Below, piece after piece: positions 1 through 8,880 of a stretch of DNA of 64,000 nt. Location: assembly GCA_902792895.1 (NCBI GenBank), contig CADBBK010000001.1, positions 62,001 to 126,000 of the forward strand, read 5' to 3'. This DNA is from an uncultured Bacteroidales bacterium (lineage in GTDB: Bacteria > Bacteroidota > Bacteroidia > Bacteroidales > Muribaculaceae). Position 1 is the stretch's first letter. Each line of letters begins with the position of its first letter. A model generated the notes under the pieces. That model saw nothing but the letters and a program-made list of their open reading frames with translations, had not been told where the DNA came from and made no database searches. The position numbers were made by a program, and so were the translations under genes.

Positions 1-2
1 TC

Positions 3-206
3 AAGGCCGTTTTCCGCTGTTATCAGATGGACTATCCCGACTACGATTTCTACTGCACCTGCCTTGCCTCCAGACGCCAACTCAAGCAGTTGCCCAACCA
101 TCAGTTGCAGACGGTCGCCGCCTACTGCGGCCACAACATGACCAACCACCATAATGCCCTCGCCGATGCCGAGGCATGTGCCATCATCGCCCTGCAACTA
201 CTATAG
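3..206 (+). CDS. 3'-5' exonuclease, DnaQ-like (C-terminal part)
   Basis: Only the last 67 residues are in the window. The tail carries the ExoIII-type motif HNALADAEA (His, then Asp four residues later), which supplies metal-binding catalytic residues in DEDDh exonucleases of the DnaQ/RNase T fold. Such proteins remove 3' nucleotides from DNA or RNA. The upstream ExoI and ExoII motifs lie outside the window, so a free exonuclease cannot be told apart from a longer fusion. It converges on dnaA, and a shared hairpin terminator lies 38 nt beyond the stop. Confidence 0.75.
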   Translation, partial: KAVFRCYQMDYPDYDFYCTCLASRRQLKQLPNHQLQTVAAYCGHNMTNHHNALADAEACAIIALQLL

Positions 207-243
207 CAGCAGGCCGGAACCCGGATTTAAAAAAAACAATGAA

Positions 244-280
244 TCGGGGGTGAACCTGCAGCCGCTAGGTCCACCCCCGA
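244..280. terminator. Bidirectional terminator between exonuclease and dnaA
   Basis: A 14-bp stem with one A/C mismatch (TCGGGGGTGAACCT against AGGTCCACCCCCGA) encloses a 9-nt loop. On the minus strand it is followed within a few bases by a run of eight T. On the plus strand it is followed by a shorter T-rich stretch. It sits between two convergent stop codons. Confidence 0.8.
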
Positions 281-301
281 AAACGATTTTCTTGACTTGA
301 G

Positions 302-1705
302 TTATTGAGTCAGGCTGGCAGTAATTGCCTGAACTTCACGTGAGAAATCTTTTTCAATCGACATGCGCTGCTCAATCTGGATGCAGGCATGGAGCACCGT
401 AGCATGGGTACGGTCGAGCTTGGCACCGATGCTCGGCGACGACATCTGGGCCTCTTTCTTGGCCAGGTACATCACCAGCTGGCGGGCATCGCTGATCTCG
501 CGTTTGCGCGACTTGCCGTAGATGAGTTCGGTGGGCAGGTTGTAATGGTCGGCAACGGTCTCGGCAATCAACTCGAAGGTCACCTGCTTGGGGGTCACCT
601 TGACGGTGTTGCCAATGACGCTGCGTGCCAAGTCGATGGTGATATCCTGACCCAGCATCGTGGCGTGTGCCAATAGCGCTACCATGACACCCTCGAGCTC
701 ACGCACGCTGTCGGTGACGTTGTTAGCAATAAAGTCGAGGACCTCATCACTGATTTTCAAACCATCCTGTGCCGCCTTCATGGCAAGGAACTTGCGGCGC
801 AGTTCAAAGTCGGGCTTCTCCAGCTCTACCGTCATACCCCACTTGAAGCGGGAAATCAGCCTGGGCTCCATACCGTCGAGCTCACTCGGACGGCAATCAC
901 TGGACATCACCAACTGGCGCTGGTGCTGATGCAGGTGGTTGAAAATGTGGAAGAAGGTATTCTGGGTTTTCTCCTTTCCTGCCAGGAACTGGATATCGTC
1001 GAGCAAGAGCACGTCGATGCTCTGGTAGAAATTGATGAAGTCGTTGATCTTCTTCTGATACACGGCAGTCGTGTACTGGCTTTCAAAGACTCTGGCGGTC
1101 ACATAGAGCACCCTCATGCGGGGATTTTCCTCCTTGAGCCTGATGCCGATGGCCTGCAAGAGGTGCGTCTTGCCCACTCCAGTCGAGCCAAAGACAAACA
1201 GGGGATTATAGGTTTTCACATCGGGATGCTCAGCAATAGCCTGGCCGATGCTCAGAGCAAGCTTGTTGCTCATGCTGCTGCAGTAGTTCTCGAAGGTATA
1301 TTTAGGGTTAAGCTGCGGGTCGATGTCGTCCACGATGTCGTCGTGCTCAAACGGATTGGCGACACGGGGCTTGTTGATCTTGATGCCCTGCTTGAACTTA
1401 GCGCTCGAGTTGTCCTCGGCTTGCTCCACAGCGCTGGCGTCATCACTGCCTACTACATTATATTTATAAATGAGCTTGACATTGGCGCCGAACACTTTTT
1501 TCAAGGCAGCCGAGAGGATATTGATATAGCGTCCCTCGATCTGCTCCACAAAGAACTGCGAGGGGACTTTGAGCGTCACACGGTTGTTTTCCTGGTCGAA
1601 GTCAACTGCAACAATGGGAGCAAACCAAACATCGAATTGTTCGGCCGGCAGGTTAGCCTTGATGACGTCAAGGCAACGGTTCCACTGTTGTGCAACGTTA
1701 AACAT
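302..1705 (-). CDS. dnaA: Chromosomal replication initiator DnaA
   Basis: This is the AAA+ protein that binds DnaA boxes at oriC and opens the duplex. The 467 residues show the full layout: domain I at about 1-85, a charged linker at about 86-130, an AAA+ domain with Walker A GSTGVGKT at 173-180 and Walker B VLLLDDIQF at 232-240, and a C-terminal DNA-binding domain with the signature DRTHATVLHA near 431-440. The length is normal. The start MFNVAQQWNRCL fits the family. I could not find a cluster of DnaA boxes in the 423 bp upstream, so the gene gives no direct evidence of an adjacent origin. Confidence 0.97.
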   Translation of the reverse strand: MFNVAQQWNRCLDVIKANLPAEQFDVWFAPIVAVDFDQENNRVTLKVPSQFFVEQIEGRYINILSAALKKVFGANVKLIYKYNVVGSDDASAVEQAEDNSSAKFKQGIKINKPRVANPFEHDDIVDDIDPQLNPKYTFENYCSSMSNKLALSIGQAIAEHPDVKTYNPLFVFGSTGVGKTHLLQAIGIRLKEENPRMRVLYVTARVFESQYTTAVYQKKINDFINFYQSIDVLLLDDIQFLAGKEKTQNTFFHIFNHLHQHQRQLVMSSDCRPSELDGMEPRLISRFKWGMTVELEKPDFELRRKFLAMKAAQDGLKISDEVLDFIANNVTDSVRELEGVMVALLAHATMLGQDITIDLARSVIGNTVKVTPKQVTFELIAETVADHYNLPTELIYGKSRKREISDARQLVMYLAKKEAQMSSPSIGAKLDRTHATVLHACIQIEQRMSIEKDFSREVQAITASLTQ

Positions 1706-2128
1706 TTTCTTATATTTTACTTAGTAACGGTTGGTTTGTTAGGTGCTTTTTAGCAGTACAAATTTCGGCCAATATTTTCTTTAAAAAAAATGGTCAAAAA
1801 ATTTGCAAATTTCATTTCAAGTGTAATAATGGTGAAAAACAAAGGGTTACGGCACCATTATATTTTTTTTACATTTTAAGGCAATAATTCTCATTCAAAG
1901 GACTAAAAATCAGTTATTTATGGATTATGCAGGATTTAGCTATTTCGTTTAGCAAACTCGCAAATGGCTGTTATTTCAAGGGTTTGATTTTGCAAATCCC
2001 GAAAACCATAATTTTCAAAAAAATCTCTATTTGGACTCAATCCAAATAGAGATTTTTGGGCATTTCAAACTGGAGAAAAAAGCCTCCCAGATTGATATTT
2101 CCTAGTTATATCTAAACGTATCAACATT
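1706..2128. other. AT-rich gene-free region upstream of dnaA
   Basis: These 423 bp are very AT-rich and hold no credible reading frame. They must include the dnaA promoter, but no clean TAnnTTTG box was found on the minus strand. I looked for TTATCCACA-type DnaA boxes on both strands and saw none that matched well. The only clear element is the hairpin at 2019-2057. Confidence 0.6.
2019..2057 (-). terminator. Rho-independent terminator of the mce gene
   Basis: A perfect 17-bp stem (arm AAAAATCTCTATTTGGA) with a 5-nt loop lies 72 nt past the mce stop. The stem ends in five T on the minus strand, so it separates mce from dnaA, which has the same orientation. The symmetry means it could also stop plus-strand transcription. 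Confidence 0.85.
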
Positions 2129-3031
2129 TTAGAATACTTTGATATTGATATAACGCTTGGGATGTGCCTTGATGTCGGTCAAGAGCGAGTCGAGACTGGC
2201 GATGGCGTGGTTGGCGTTGTCATACAGCTCGCGGTCGTTCATCACCTTGCCCAAGGTCGAGTTCTTATCGTTCAACTGCTCACTCAAGGCCTGCAGATTG
2301 GCCAGCGTGGTGTTGAGTTTGGTCATCGAGTCGTCGAGGGGCAACTGCTTGAGCGAGGCCGTCAAGTCGGTGATATCACTCGAGGCTCCCGTCAAGTTGG
2401 TCGTGATGCCATTGACGTTATTCATCACGCCTGGGATGCTGCGGTTCAGGTTGTTCATGAGCACCGTGAGTTGTTGTGCGCTGAGCTGCAGTTGGCGTGT
2501 AATAGCATCGAGACGCGCCAACGATGCCGCCAGAGCGGGGTCAGCGGTCAGTCCATTCACGTTGCCCAGGATAGAGTCCACCTTGGGGAGCATGCCGCTG
2601 ACCATGGGCAGGACATTATCGGTCACGTGGTCCATCAGGCCGGGGACATCGGTGGTGGGGATATAGCTACCCGTCTTCATGGCCGGGCCTTTTCCCAGAT
2701 TTAGCACAAACGATGCACCACCCATCAATCCCGTGACCATGTTCAGCGAACTGCCCTCAGGCACGGTCAACTCCTTATCAAAGGAGAGCATGACGGTAAT
2801 CTTGTTCTTGCTGTAGTCGTAGTTGATTTCCCGCACTTGCCCAACTTGGAAGCCATTGACGGTGACAGGGGCTGCCTGGAGCAGTCCATCAGAGCTATCC
2901 AACTCAGTGTAGAAGCGGTTAGCAGGAGTCAACAGGTTGACGCCCTTCAGGTAGTTGATGCCCCAATACAACAATGCCAGGCCCACAAGCACGGTGAGCG
3001 CTATCTTGACGTTCTTAGTTAAAAACTTCAT
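2129..3031 (-). CDS. MCE/MlaD family lipid-transport protein
   Basis: MCE proteins form periplasmic rings or tubes that carry phospholipids between the inner and outer membrane. This 300-residue protein starts MKFLTKNVKIALTVLVGLAL, giving an N-terminal membrane anchor at about 7-25. A single MlaD domain follows at about 35-115 (VNGFQVGQVREINYD). A long helical tail rich in Leu, Asn and Thr follows. An upstream in-frame ATG would add 16 polar residues before the anchor, so the internal start is preferred. The partner ATPase and permease are not in this window. Confidence 0.85.
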   Translation of the reverse strand: MKFLTKNVKIALTVLVGLALLYWGINYLKGVNLLTPANRFYTELDSSDGLLQAAPVTVNGFQVGQVREINYDYSKNKITVMLSFDKELTVPEGSSLNMVTGLMGGASFVLNLGKGPAMKTGSYIPTTDVPGLMDHVTDNVLPMVSGMLPKVDSILGNVNGLTADPALAASLARLDAITRQLQLSAQQLTVLMNNLNRSIPGVMNNVNGITTNLTGASSDITDLTASLKQLPLDDSMTKLNTTLANLQALSEQLNDKNSTLGKVMNDRELYDNANHAIASLDSLLTDIKAHPKRYINIKVF

Positions 3032-3066
3032 CTTTCTCGATTTAATAGTTACTTGGTTACAAACGG

Positions 3067-3074
3067 CAAAATTA
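3067..3074 (-). promoter_or_regulatory. Putative -7 box of the mce gene
   Basis: TAATTTTG on the minus strand lies 35 nt upstream of the chosen mce start. No matching -33 TTG was seen at the usual distance. It supports the shorter start of the MCE protein. Confidence 0.5.
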
Positions 3075-3256
3075 CACATTTGTTATTGAATAACTGCCAT
3101 TTTAAGTCATTTTTGCACTCTTTTTGTGTTTTTACACCGACGCGCGAGGTTTGCTTTTTCGCTAAAGACAGGCTGTGACCGCATCACTTATCATCACAAA
3201 TCGGTGCAAAAACACTATTAAAAACAAAAAAAGACTACTATTTTCAAGAAAAGTGT

Positions 3257-3264
3257 TACCTTTG
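3257..3264 (+). promoter_or_regulatory. Putative -7 box of aroE
   Basis: TACCTTTG ends 34 nt before the aroE ATG. It fits the Bacteroidetes TAnnTTTG consensus exactly. No convincing -33 element is present. Confidence 0.55.
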
Positions 3265-3298
3265 TGGCCTATTATCACCTCTTATCCAATTCAACGTC

Positions 3299-4078
3299 AT
3301 GAAATCTCCACTAGCATACAAGCACCTGTACGGTTTGATCGGCTATCCGCTGGTTCACTCTTTCTCGATGGACTTCTTTAACCAGAAGTTTATGTCTGAG
3401 GACATCGATGCCCAATACCTCAACTTCGAAATTGAGGACCTGGGGCTGCTGATGGAAATCATCGCCGAGTATCCCAACCTGAACGGTCTCAACGTGACAG
3501 CACCCTTCAAGGTCGACGTCATTCCTTACCTGGACTCTCTAGATGAGGACGCGCGCGCTGTGGGTGCCGTCAACGTCATCCGTTTCATCCGCGACGGAGA
3601 AAACGGGCCACTGATGGAATTGCGCGGTTACAACAGTGACGTGGGTGGATTTGACAAGACGCTTGACAGCCTGCTCGACAAGGAACATGACACTGCTGCC
3701 ATGGTGCTGGGAACAGGAGGAGCTGCCAGGGCTGTCACCACTGCCCTGGAACGCCGTGGTATCAAGGTCCAGCTCGTGTCGAGGCGCAAGACCGAACACA
3801 CCGTTGTCTATGAGGAAATCACGCGAGCCATGGTAGCTGCCCACCCGCTCATCATCAATGCTACCCCGTTGGGCAAGTATCCCGACGATGACCAGTGCCC
3901 CGACTTCCCCTACCGTTTCCTCACCGCCGAACACACTTGTTACGACTTGATCTATAATCCCGAGGAAACCCTGTTCATGAAGCATGCCGCACAACAGGGT
4001 GCGCGCACCAAGAACGGCCTCGAGATGCTCCTGCTGCAGGCCTTTGACTCCTACGAGATCTGGAACCTCAAGGATTAA
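3299..4078 (+). CDS. aroE: Shikimate dehydrogenase
   Basis: It reduces 3-dehydroshikimate to shikimate with NADPH in aromatic amino-acid synthesis. The 259 residues carry the substrate-binding start YGLIGYPLVHSFS (10-22), the catalytic region LNGLNVTAPFKVDV with the conserved Lys near residue 71, and the nucleotide-binding loop VLGTGGAARAV near 136-146. The length is normal for a free bacterial AroE. A ComEC-like gene follows 41 nt downstream and may be cotranscribed. Confidence 0.93.
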   Translation: MKSPLAYKHLYGLIGYPLVHSFSMDFFNQKFMSEDIDAQYLNFEIEDLGLLMEIIAEYPNLNGLNVTAPFKVDVIPYLDSLDEDARAVGAVNVIRFIRDGENGPLMELRGYNSDVGGFDKTLDSLLDKEHDTAAMVLGTGGAARAVTTALERRGIKVQLVSRRKTEHTVVYEEITRAMVAAHPLIINATPLGKYPDDDQCPDFPYRFLTAEHTCYDLIYNPEETLFMKHAAQQGARTKNGLEMLLLQAFDSYEIWNLKD

Positions 4079-4119
4079 TCTCTCCAATCAGGAGTCTAAA
4101 ACCATAAACTCATCATAAA

Positions 4120-6156
4120 GTGAAACGCATCCCTGCCGCACGCATTCTGGTGCCCTTTGCCTTGGGCATCGTCGTGCAGCAATGGATTGACTACTGGTGG
4201 ATTCCACTGGCACTGATCGCCATTGCCGTCGGATGGTACGCATGGGGCGTATCCCAGTCCAAGACCCCGGCAGGACGATTAAAATGGCGCACGCGGTTCA
4301 TCATGCCGTTGGTCTTGACGGCGCTGTCGCTAGGGTGGCTGAATGCTATCATCCACGAGCCGTCACGCCTGTCTGAGGACTTGCGCAGCAGACGGGTGCT
4401 CGTTGGACGGGTGGCAAACCTTGACTATACCGATTTCTCGATGCGCCTGGCAATTGACGTGCTGGACAAAGAGTTGCCGCCGTGCAGGGTTCTTGTATCG
4501 ACACGTGGGTGCGATTACGCCATGCAAGCCGGGGACCTCGTCGCATGGCCAGCCCACCTGAGCGAGGTGGACAACCTGGGCAATCCCGAGCAGATGGACT
4601 ACGCCGGCTATTTACTTGACAGCAAGGGAATCCGTTATCAACAGCACTTGCCGTTGAGCAAACTGAAAAAAGTAGGGCACTCACCCACCCTGATGACCCG
4701 CATGGCGAGCGTGCGGCGTTCCCTGCGACTGATGGTGTATAACTCGCGCTTGTCATCGCAGGCCCAACACTTTACCGTTGCGCTGTTGCTGGGTGACAGC
4801 CATGCCATTGACCAGAGTACGCGCCAGGAATTTTCGGCTGCAGGTGTCGCCCATGTGCTGGCCTTGAGCGGACTGCATGTGGGCATCATCGCTGTCATCA
4901 TCTGGTGGTTGCTATTCCCGCTCGATTATCTGCGCCTCAAGAAACTGCGGTTAGGGCTGTCGCTGGCCTCCATCGTGCTATTTGCAGCATTCACAGGCAT
5001 GTCACCCAGTGTGTTGCGCGCTACAGTGATGATTGGCTTTATATTCGCTTCGCTGATGTTCTACAGGCGTTCGGTATCGCTTAACGCGCTGGCCATGGCA
5101 GCACTTGTCATCCTCGTGTTCACACCCGCAGCACTGCGCAGTGTGGGATTCCAACTGAGTTTCATCACCGTGGGAGCAATATTGCTGTTCGCTCGAGTGC
5201 CACAAGCCATCGAGAGCCGTCACAGATGGGTAAACTACCTCACTTCGACAGTCATCACCTCCCTGGTTGCCATGCTGGCTACCATAGCACTGACCGCCCA
5301 CTACTTCCATGTGGTCTCGCTCATGTCGGTCCTAGCCAACCTGCTTATTCTTCCCGTGCTACCCATCTTGATGGTGCTTGGCACATTGTTCCTGCTGGTA
5401 ACGGCTGCCGGTCAGCAATGGCAAGCACTGGACTGGTGCATCGATACACTGTGCCGCTACATCAACTGGGCCACAGGAGCGGTAAATGCCGTGCCAGGAT
5501 CACACATTGCAGGGGTATATGTGAGCACAGTGGGCGTTGTGGCCTATTTTGCAGTGTTCACATTCCTTATCCTGTGGTTCTACTGTAAAGACAGACGCTA
5601 CCTGCTTGCTGCAGGCTGCGCCCTTATCCTGATGCTGGGGCACTCGCTATGGCTAGACCTGCGCACGCCGCGCCGGGGCGCCATCGTGTTCAACTCATTT
5701 ACCTCAACTCCTGTGTTGTATTATAATAACGGCAAGGGTTATGTGTGGGCGCCCGATGATGATGAACCCGACTCTGCGGCCTTCACCCGCTACTATGCCG
5801 GGCTACTGGCGCGTTACAAAATTGACACGATACGTTTCATCACCGATGGTGACACCCTGCGGATGGATAACGCCCTCATCAAGCCTCCCATCGCTCACCT
5901 GATGGGTCATCGCATGGTTGCCGTGGGCAGGGGAAAGTGGAAACATGCTACGGCCGAGAGTCCGCTCACAGTGGACGACATTATAGTCACCAAACGGTTT
6001 CACGGCACCGCCGCCAACCTGCAGAAATGCTATCATTTCGACCGGCTCATCCTCTCGGGTGCCCACTACGAGACGTTATCCCTCAAGCAGGAATGCGATT
6101 CCCTGCACATACCCTACCACGACCTCTCGTCACAAGGAGCGCTGGAAATCCGCTAA
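4120..6156 (+). CDS. ComEC/Rec2-family competence membrane protein
   Basis: ComEC forms the inner-membrane channel for single-stranded DNA in natural transformation. This 678-residue protein has an N-terminal pair of membrane segments, a soluble DUF4131-like part at about 70-200, then the competence domain with many hydrophobic segments and the signature LALSGLHVGIIA near residue 247. The C-terminal 150 residues sit where other family members have a metallo-beta-lactamase domain, but no HxHxDH motif is visible. A role in DNA uptake is therefore a family-based guess. The start codon is GTG at 4120, and aroE ends 41 nt upstream. Confidence 0.85.
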   Translation: MKRIPAARILVPFALGIVVQQWIDYWWIPLALIAIAVGWYAWGVSQSKTPAGRLKWRTRFIMPLVLTALSLGWLNAIIHEPSRLSEDLRSRRVLVGRVANLDYTDFSMRLAIDVLDKELPPCRVLVSTRGCDYAMQAGDLVAWPAHLSEVDNLGNPEQMDYAGYLLDSKGIRYQQHLPLSKLKKVGHSPTLMTRMASVRRSLRLMVYNSRLSSQAQHFTVALLLGDSHAIDQSTRQEFSAAGVAHVLALSGLHVGIIAVIIWWLLFPLDYLRLKKLRLGLSLASIVLFAAFTGMSPSVLRATVMIGFIFASLMFYRRSVSLNALAMAALVILVFTPAALRSVGFQLSFITVGAILLFARVPQAIESRHRWVNYLTSTVITSLVAMLATIALTAHYFHVVSLMSVLANLLILPVLPILMVLGTLFLLVTAAGQQWQALDWCIDTLCRYINWATGAVNAVPGSHIAGVYVSTVGVVAYFAVFTFLILWFYCKDRRYLLAAGCALILMLGHSLWLDLRTPRRGAIVFNSFTSTPVLYYNNGKGYVWAPDDDEPDSAAFTRYYAGLLARYKIDTIRFITDGDTLRMDNALIKPPIAHLMGHRMVAVGRGKWKHATAESPLTVDDIIVTKRFHGTAANLQKCYHFDRLILSGAHYETLSLKQECDSLHIPYHDLSSQGALEIR

Positions 6157-6226
6157 TTACACCTGCCCGTTCAAGATAAAATAGGATTTCTTTACCGTGC
6201 GAGGGGTATCATCCCGAAAAAAACCG

Positions 6227-6234
6227 TAAATTTG
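6227..6234 (+). promoter_or_regulatory. Putative -7 box of the transglutaminase-like gene
   Basis: TAAATTTG lies 39 nt before the ATG at 6274. Its position favours that ATG, because the next upstream in-frame ATG overlaps the box. Confidence 0.5.
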
Positions 6235-6273
6235 TGGGCTTCAATTGAAACCAAATTCAACATTTGCACCACA

Positions 6274-8853
6274 ATGATAAAAAGAGCATTACTCATCATG
6301 ACACTGGTCCTGGCAACGGCTATCGCTGCCATGGCCGCCACTGTCGAGCAGTTGCGCACACCCGACTTGAGCGGATTGCAAGTGAGCCAGCAAGAAAAAG
6401 AAGCATTGGCGTTCCTGTATGCCAACATGCCACTGGCCGACATCACCGACTATAGCCTTGAGTTCCATCTCGAGAACGTGCGCGCCACGTTAGAAGCCCG
6501 TGAGCAGATGCCCTGGGGTTCACGTGTGCCCGACCTGCTGTTCCGTCACTTTGTGCTGCCCCTGCGCGTCAACAACGAGGCGCTGGACATGTCGCGTTCT
6601 GTCTTTTTCAAAGAACTGAAGGAGCGTGTTAAGGGCCTGAGCATGGAGGAAGCCATCCTCGAGGTCAACCACTGGTGCCATGAACACGTCACCTACCAGC
6701 CCAGTGATGCCCGCACCCTGTCACCCCTGGCCTGCCTCAATAGCGGCACAGGACGATGCGGCGAGGAGTCCACGCTGACGGTGGCTGCCCTGCGTTCGGT
6801 GGGCATTCCTGCCAGGCAGGTCTATACCCCGCGCTGGGCCCATACCGACGATAACCACGCGTGGGTAGAGGCTTGGGCTAACGGAAAGTGGCATTTCATG
6901 GGAGCATGTGAGCCCGAAGCCGTTTTGGACCTAGGGTGGTTCAATGCCCCGGCATCGAGAGCGATGTTGATGCACACTAGAGTGTTCGGCAGTGACTACA
7001 ACGGCCCTGAGGAAGTGATGCAACGCACCCGCAACTTCACCGAGGTCAACCTCATCGGCAACTATGCAGCAACCGCCACCGCACGGGTTCAAGTGATCGA
7101 CCGCAAGGGACAACCCGTTGAGGGTGCCCGCGTGGAATTCCGCATCTATAATTATGGTGAGTTCTACCCCGCTGCCACCAAGTACACCGACAGCAAAGGC
7201 CGTGCGACACTCACGTCGGGCAAGGGCGACTTGCTCGTGTGGGCAAGCAAAGACGGATGGTATGGCTACAATAAGGTCACGCCCGGCAAAGACGACCTGG
7301 TGGATATCACCCTCACCCGCAGCAATTCCCGCAAGAGTGGTCCCACCTACGAGACCTTTGATATCGTACCGCCCGTCGAGAAAGCCGTCATCCCCCGCGT
7401 GAGCGCAGAGAAGGCCGCTACCAACAAGCAGCGCCTGGCCAGCGAGGACTCTATCCGCAAGGCCCGTCAGGCTGACAACCTCAATGCTGAGCGCGCCCAT
7501 GAACTCTGCCCCGCTGCAGCAGACTATCTGGTCAAAGCCCGCAGCAACTGGAAGACCCTCATGGAATTCATCAACCGCCACACCGACAATATGGACCGCG
7601 TGATGGGCGTGTTAAAGGGATTGAACGACAAGGACATGCGCGACGTGCCACTGACGATTCTCGAGGATGCCTATACCGCCCGTAGCAGCCAATTGGCGCA
7701 GCGCGTGGAACTGGAAATGATTACCTCACCGTTCAAGGTGGCCTTACAAGACGCTTTTGATCAAGCCACTGCCGACCAATACCGTGCCAACCCCTCACTG
7801 CTGGTGGCCTGGGTAAGGGACAATATCGCCATCCACCCCGAGGAGAATGCCCTGCACATTGCCCAGACACCGATGGGCGTGTGGCGCTCCCGCGTGGCTG
7901 ACCAGCGTGGACGTGACATCTTCTTTGTAGATTTGGCCCGTTCACTCGACATCGTGTCTCAAATTGACCCCGTGACCGGTAAGGTGCAGTACCGCCAGGG
8001 CGACCAGTGGCAAGACGTAGATTTTGAGGCTGTTGAACAACAGAATGCCCAGACCGGTATCCTCAAACTGCGCTATACCCCCACCCCCATGCTCGACGAC
8101 CCGCAATACTACCACCACTTCACCCTGTCACGCATCCTTGACGACGGCACAACGCAATTGCTGAATTATGACGAGGGTGATTCGGGTCTGGAACAAGGCT
8201 CATCATGGAGCAACACTTTTGAGAAAGGCACCACCCTTGATGCCGGCACCTATATGCTCACCAGCGGCACCCGTGCCGCCAGCGGCAAAGTGCTTGTGGC
8301 CAACCGCATTTTCCAAGTCACACCCGGTGAAACCACGACCATCAACCTGTCGATGCGGCAGAGCGACGACATCGTGGCAGTCATCGGCAACTTCAACTCC
8401 GAGTCCAAGTTCCGCCTGCTCGACGGCAACCTGCAACCCATTGCCGGCGATGACGTGAGCATCCTGTCCCAGACAGGTCGCGGTTACTTTGTCGTGGGCG
8501 TGCTGGGCGTAGGGCAAGAGCCCACCAATCATGCCATGCGCGACATTGCCCAGATGAGCGATGCACTCAACAAGTGGGGCCGTCCGCTGGTACTGTTGTT
8601 CGAGAACGAGCAGGAGGCACAGCACTATCGTCAGGAGAACTTCGGCACCCTGCCACGGAACATCATCTACGGCATCGACCGTGATGGCAGCATCTGTCAG
8701 CAAATCGTGAAAGAAATGAAACTCCAGAGCGAGACGCAACTGCCCGTATTTGTACTTGCGGACACCTTCAACCGTGTGCTGTTCTGCTCCCAGGGCTACA
8801 CCATCGGCTTGGGCGAGCAGCTCAACCGTGTCATCAATAATCTGGAGAAATAG
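6274..8853 (+). CDS. Exported transglutaminase-like protein
   Basis: A signal peptide (MIKRALLIMTLVLATAIAAMA) precedes a large 859-residue protein. The transglutaminase-like core is at about 110-230, with Cys in GTGRCGEE (near 161) and His in DDNHAWVEAW (near 194). The position that usually holds the third catalytic residue reads MGACEPE, so protease-like activity is uncertain. A carboxypeptidase-regulatory-like beta domain follows (VQVIDRKGQPVEGARVEF). The C-terminal third includes another beta region and a thioredoxin-like segment. It probably acts on peptides or cell-wall fragments in the periplasm. hydE begins 27 nt downstream, so the two are likely one transcript. Confidence 0.8.
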   Translation: MIKRALLIMTLVLATAIAAMAATVEQLRTPDLSGLQVSQQEKEALAFLYANMPLADITDYSLEFHLENVRATLEAREQMPWGSRVPDLLFRHFVLPLRVNNEALDMSRSVFFKELKERVKGLSMEEAILEVNHWCHEHVTYQPSDARTLSPLACLNSGTGRCGEESTLTVAALRSVGIPARQVYTPRWAHTDDNHAWVEAWANGKWHFMGACEPEAVLDLGWFNAPASRAMLMHTRVFGSDYNGPEEVMQRTRNFTEVNLIGNYAATATARVQVIDRKGQPVEGARVEFRIYNYGEFYPAATKYTDSKGRATLTSGKGDLLVWASKDGWYGYNKVTPGKDDLVDITLTRSNSRKSGPTYETFDIVPPVEKAVIPRVSAEKAATNKQRLASEDSIRKARQADNLNAERAHELCPAAADYLVKARSNWKTLMEFINRHTDNMDRVMGVLKGLNDKDMRDVPLTILEDAYTARSSQLAQRVELEMITSPFKVALQDAFDQATADQYRANPSLLVAWVRDNIAIHPEENALHIAQTPMGVWRSRVADQRGRDIFFVDLARSLDIVSQIDPVTGKVQYRQGDQWQDVDFEAVEQQNAQTGILKLRYTPTPMLDDPQYYHHFTLSRILDDGTTQLLNYDEGDSGLEQGSSWSNTFEKGTTLDAGTYMLTSGTRAASGKVLVANRIFQVTPGETTTINLSMRQSDDIVAVIGNFNSESKFRLLDGNLQPIAGDDVSILSQTGRGYFVVGVLGVGQEPTNHAMRDIAQMSDALNKWGRPLVLLFENEQEAQHYRQENFGTLPRNIIYGIDRDGSICQQIVKEMKLQSETQLPVFVLADTFNRVLFCSQGYTIGLGEQLNRVINNLEK

Positions 8854-8880
8854 TCATCAGTCAATTCTATAATATAAGTG

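Noticed and set aside
1706-2128. oriC next to dnaA
   Set aside because: The gap is AT-rich, but I saw no cluster of TTATCCACA-like boxes on either strand, and dnaA is often away from the origin in Bacteroidetes.
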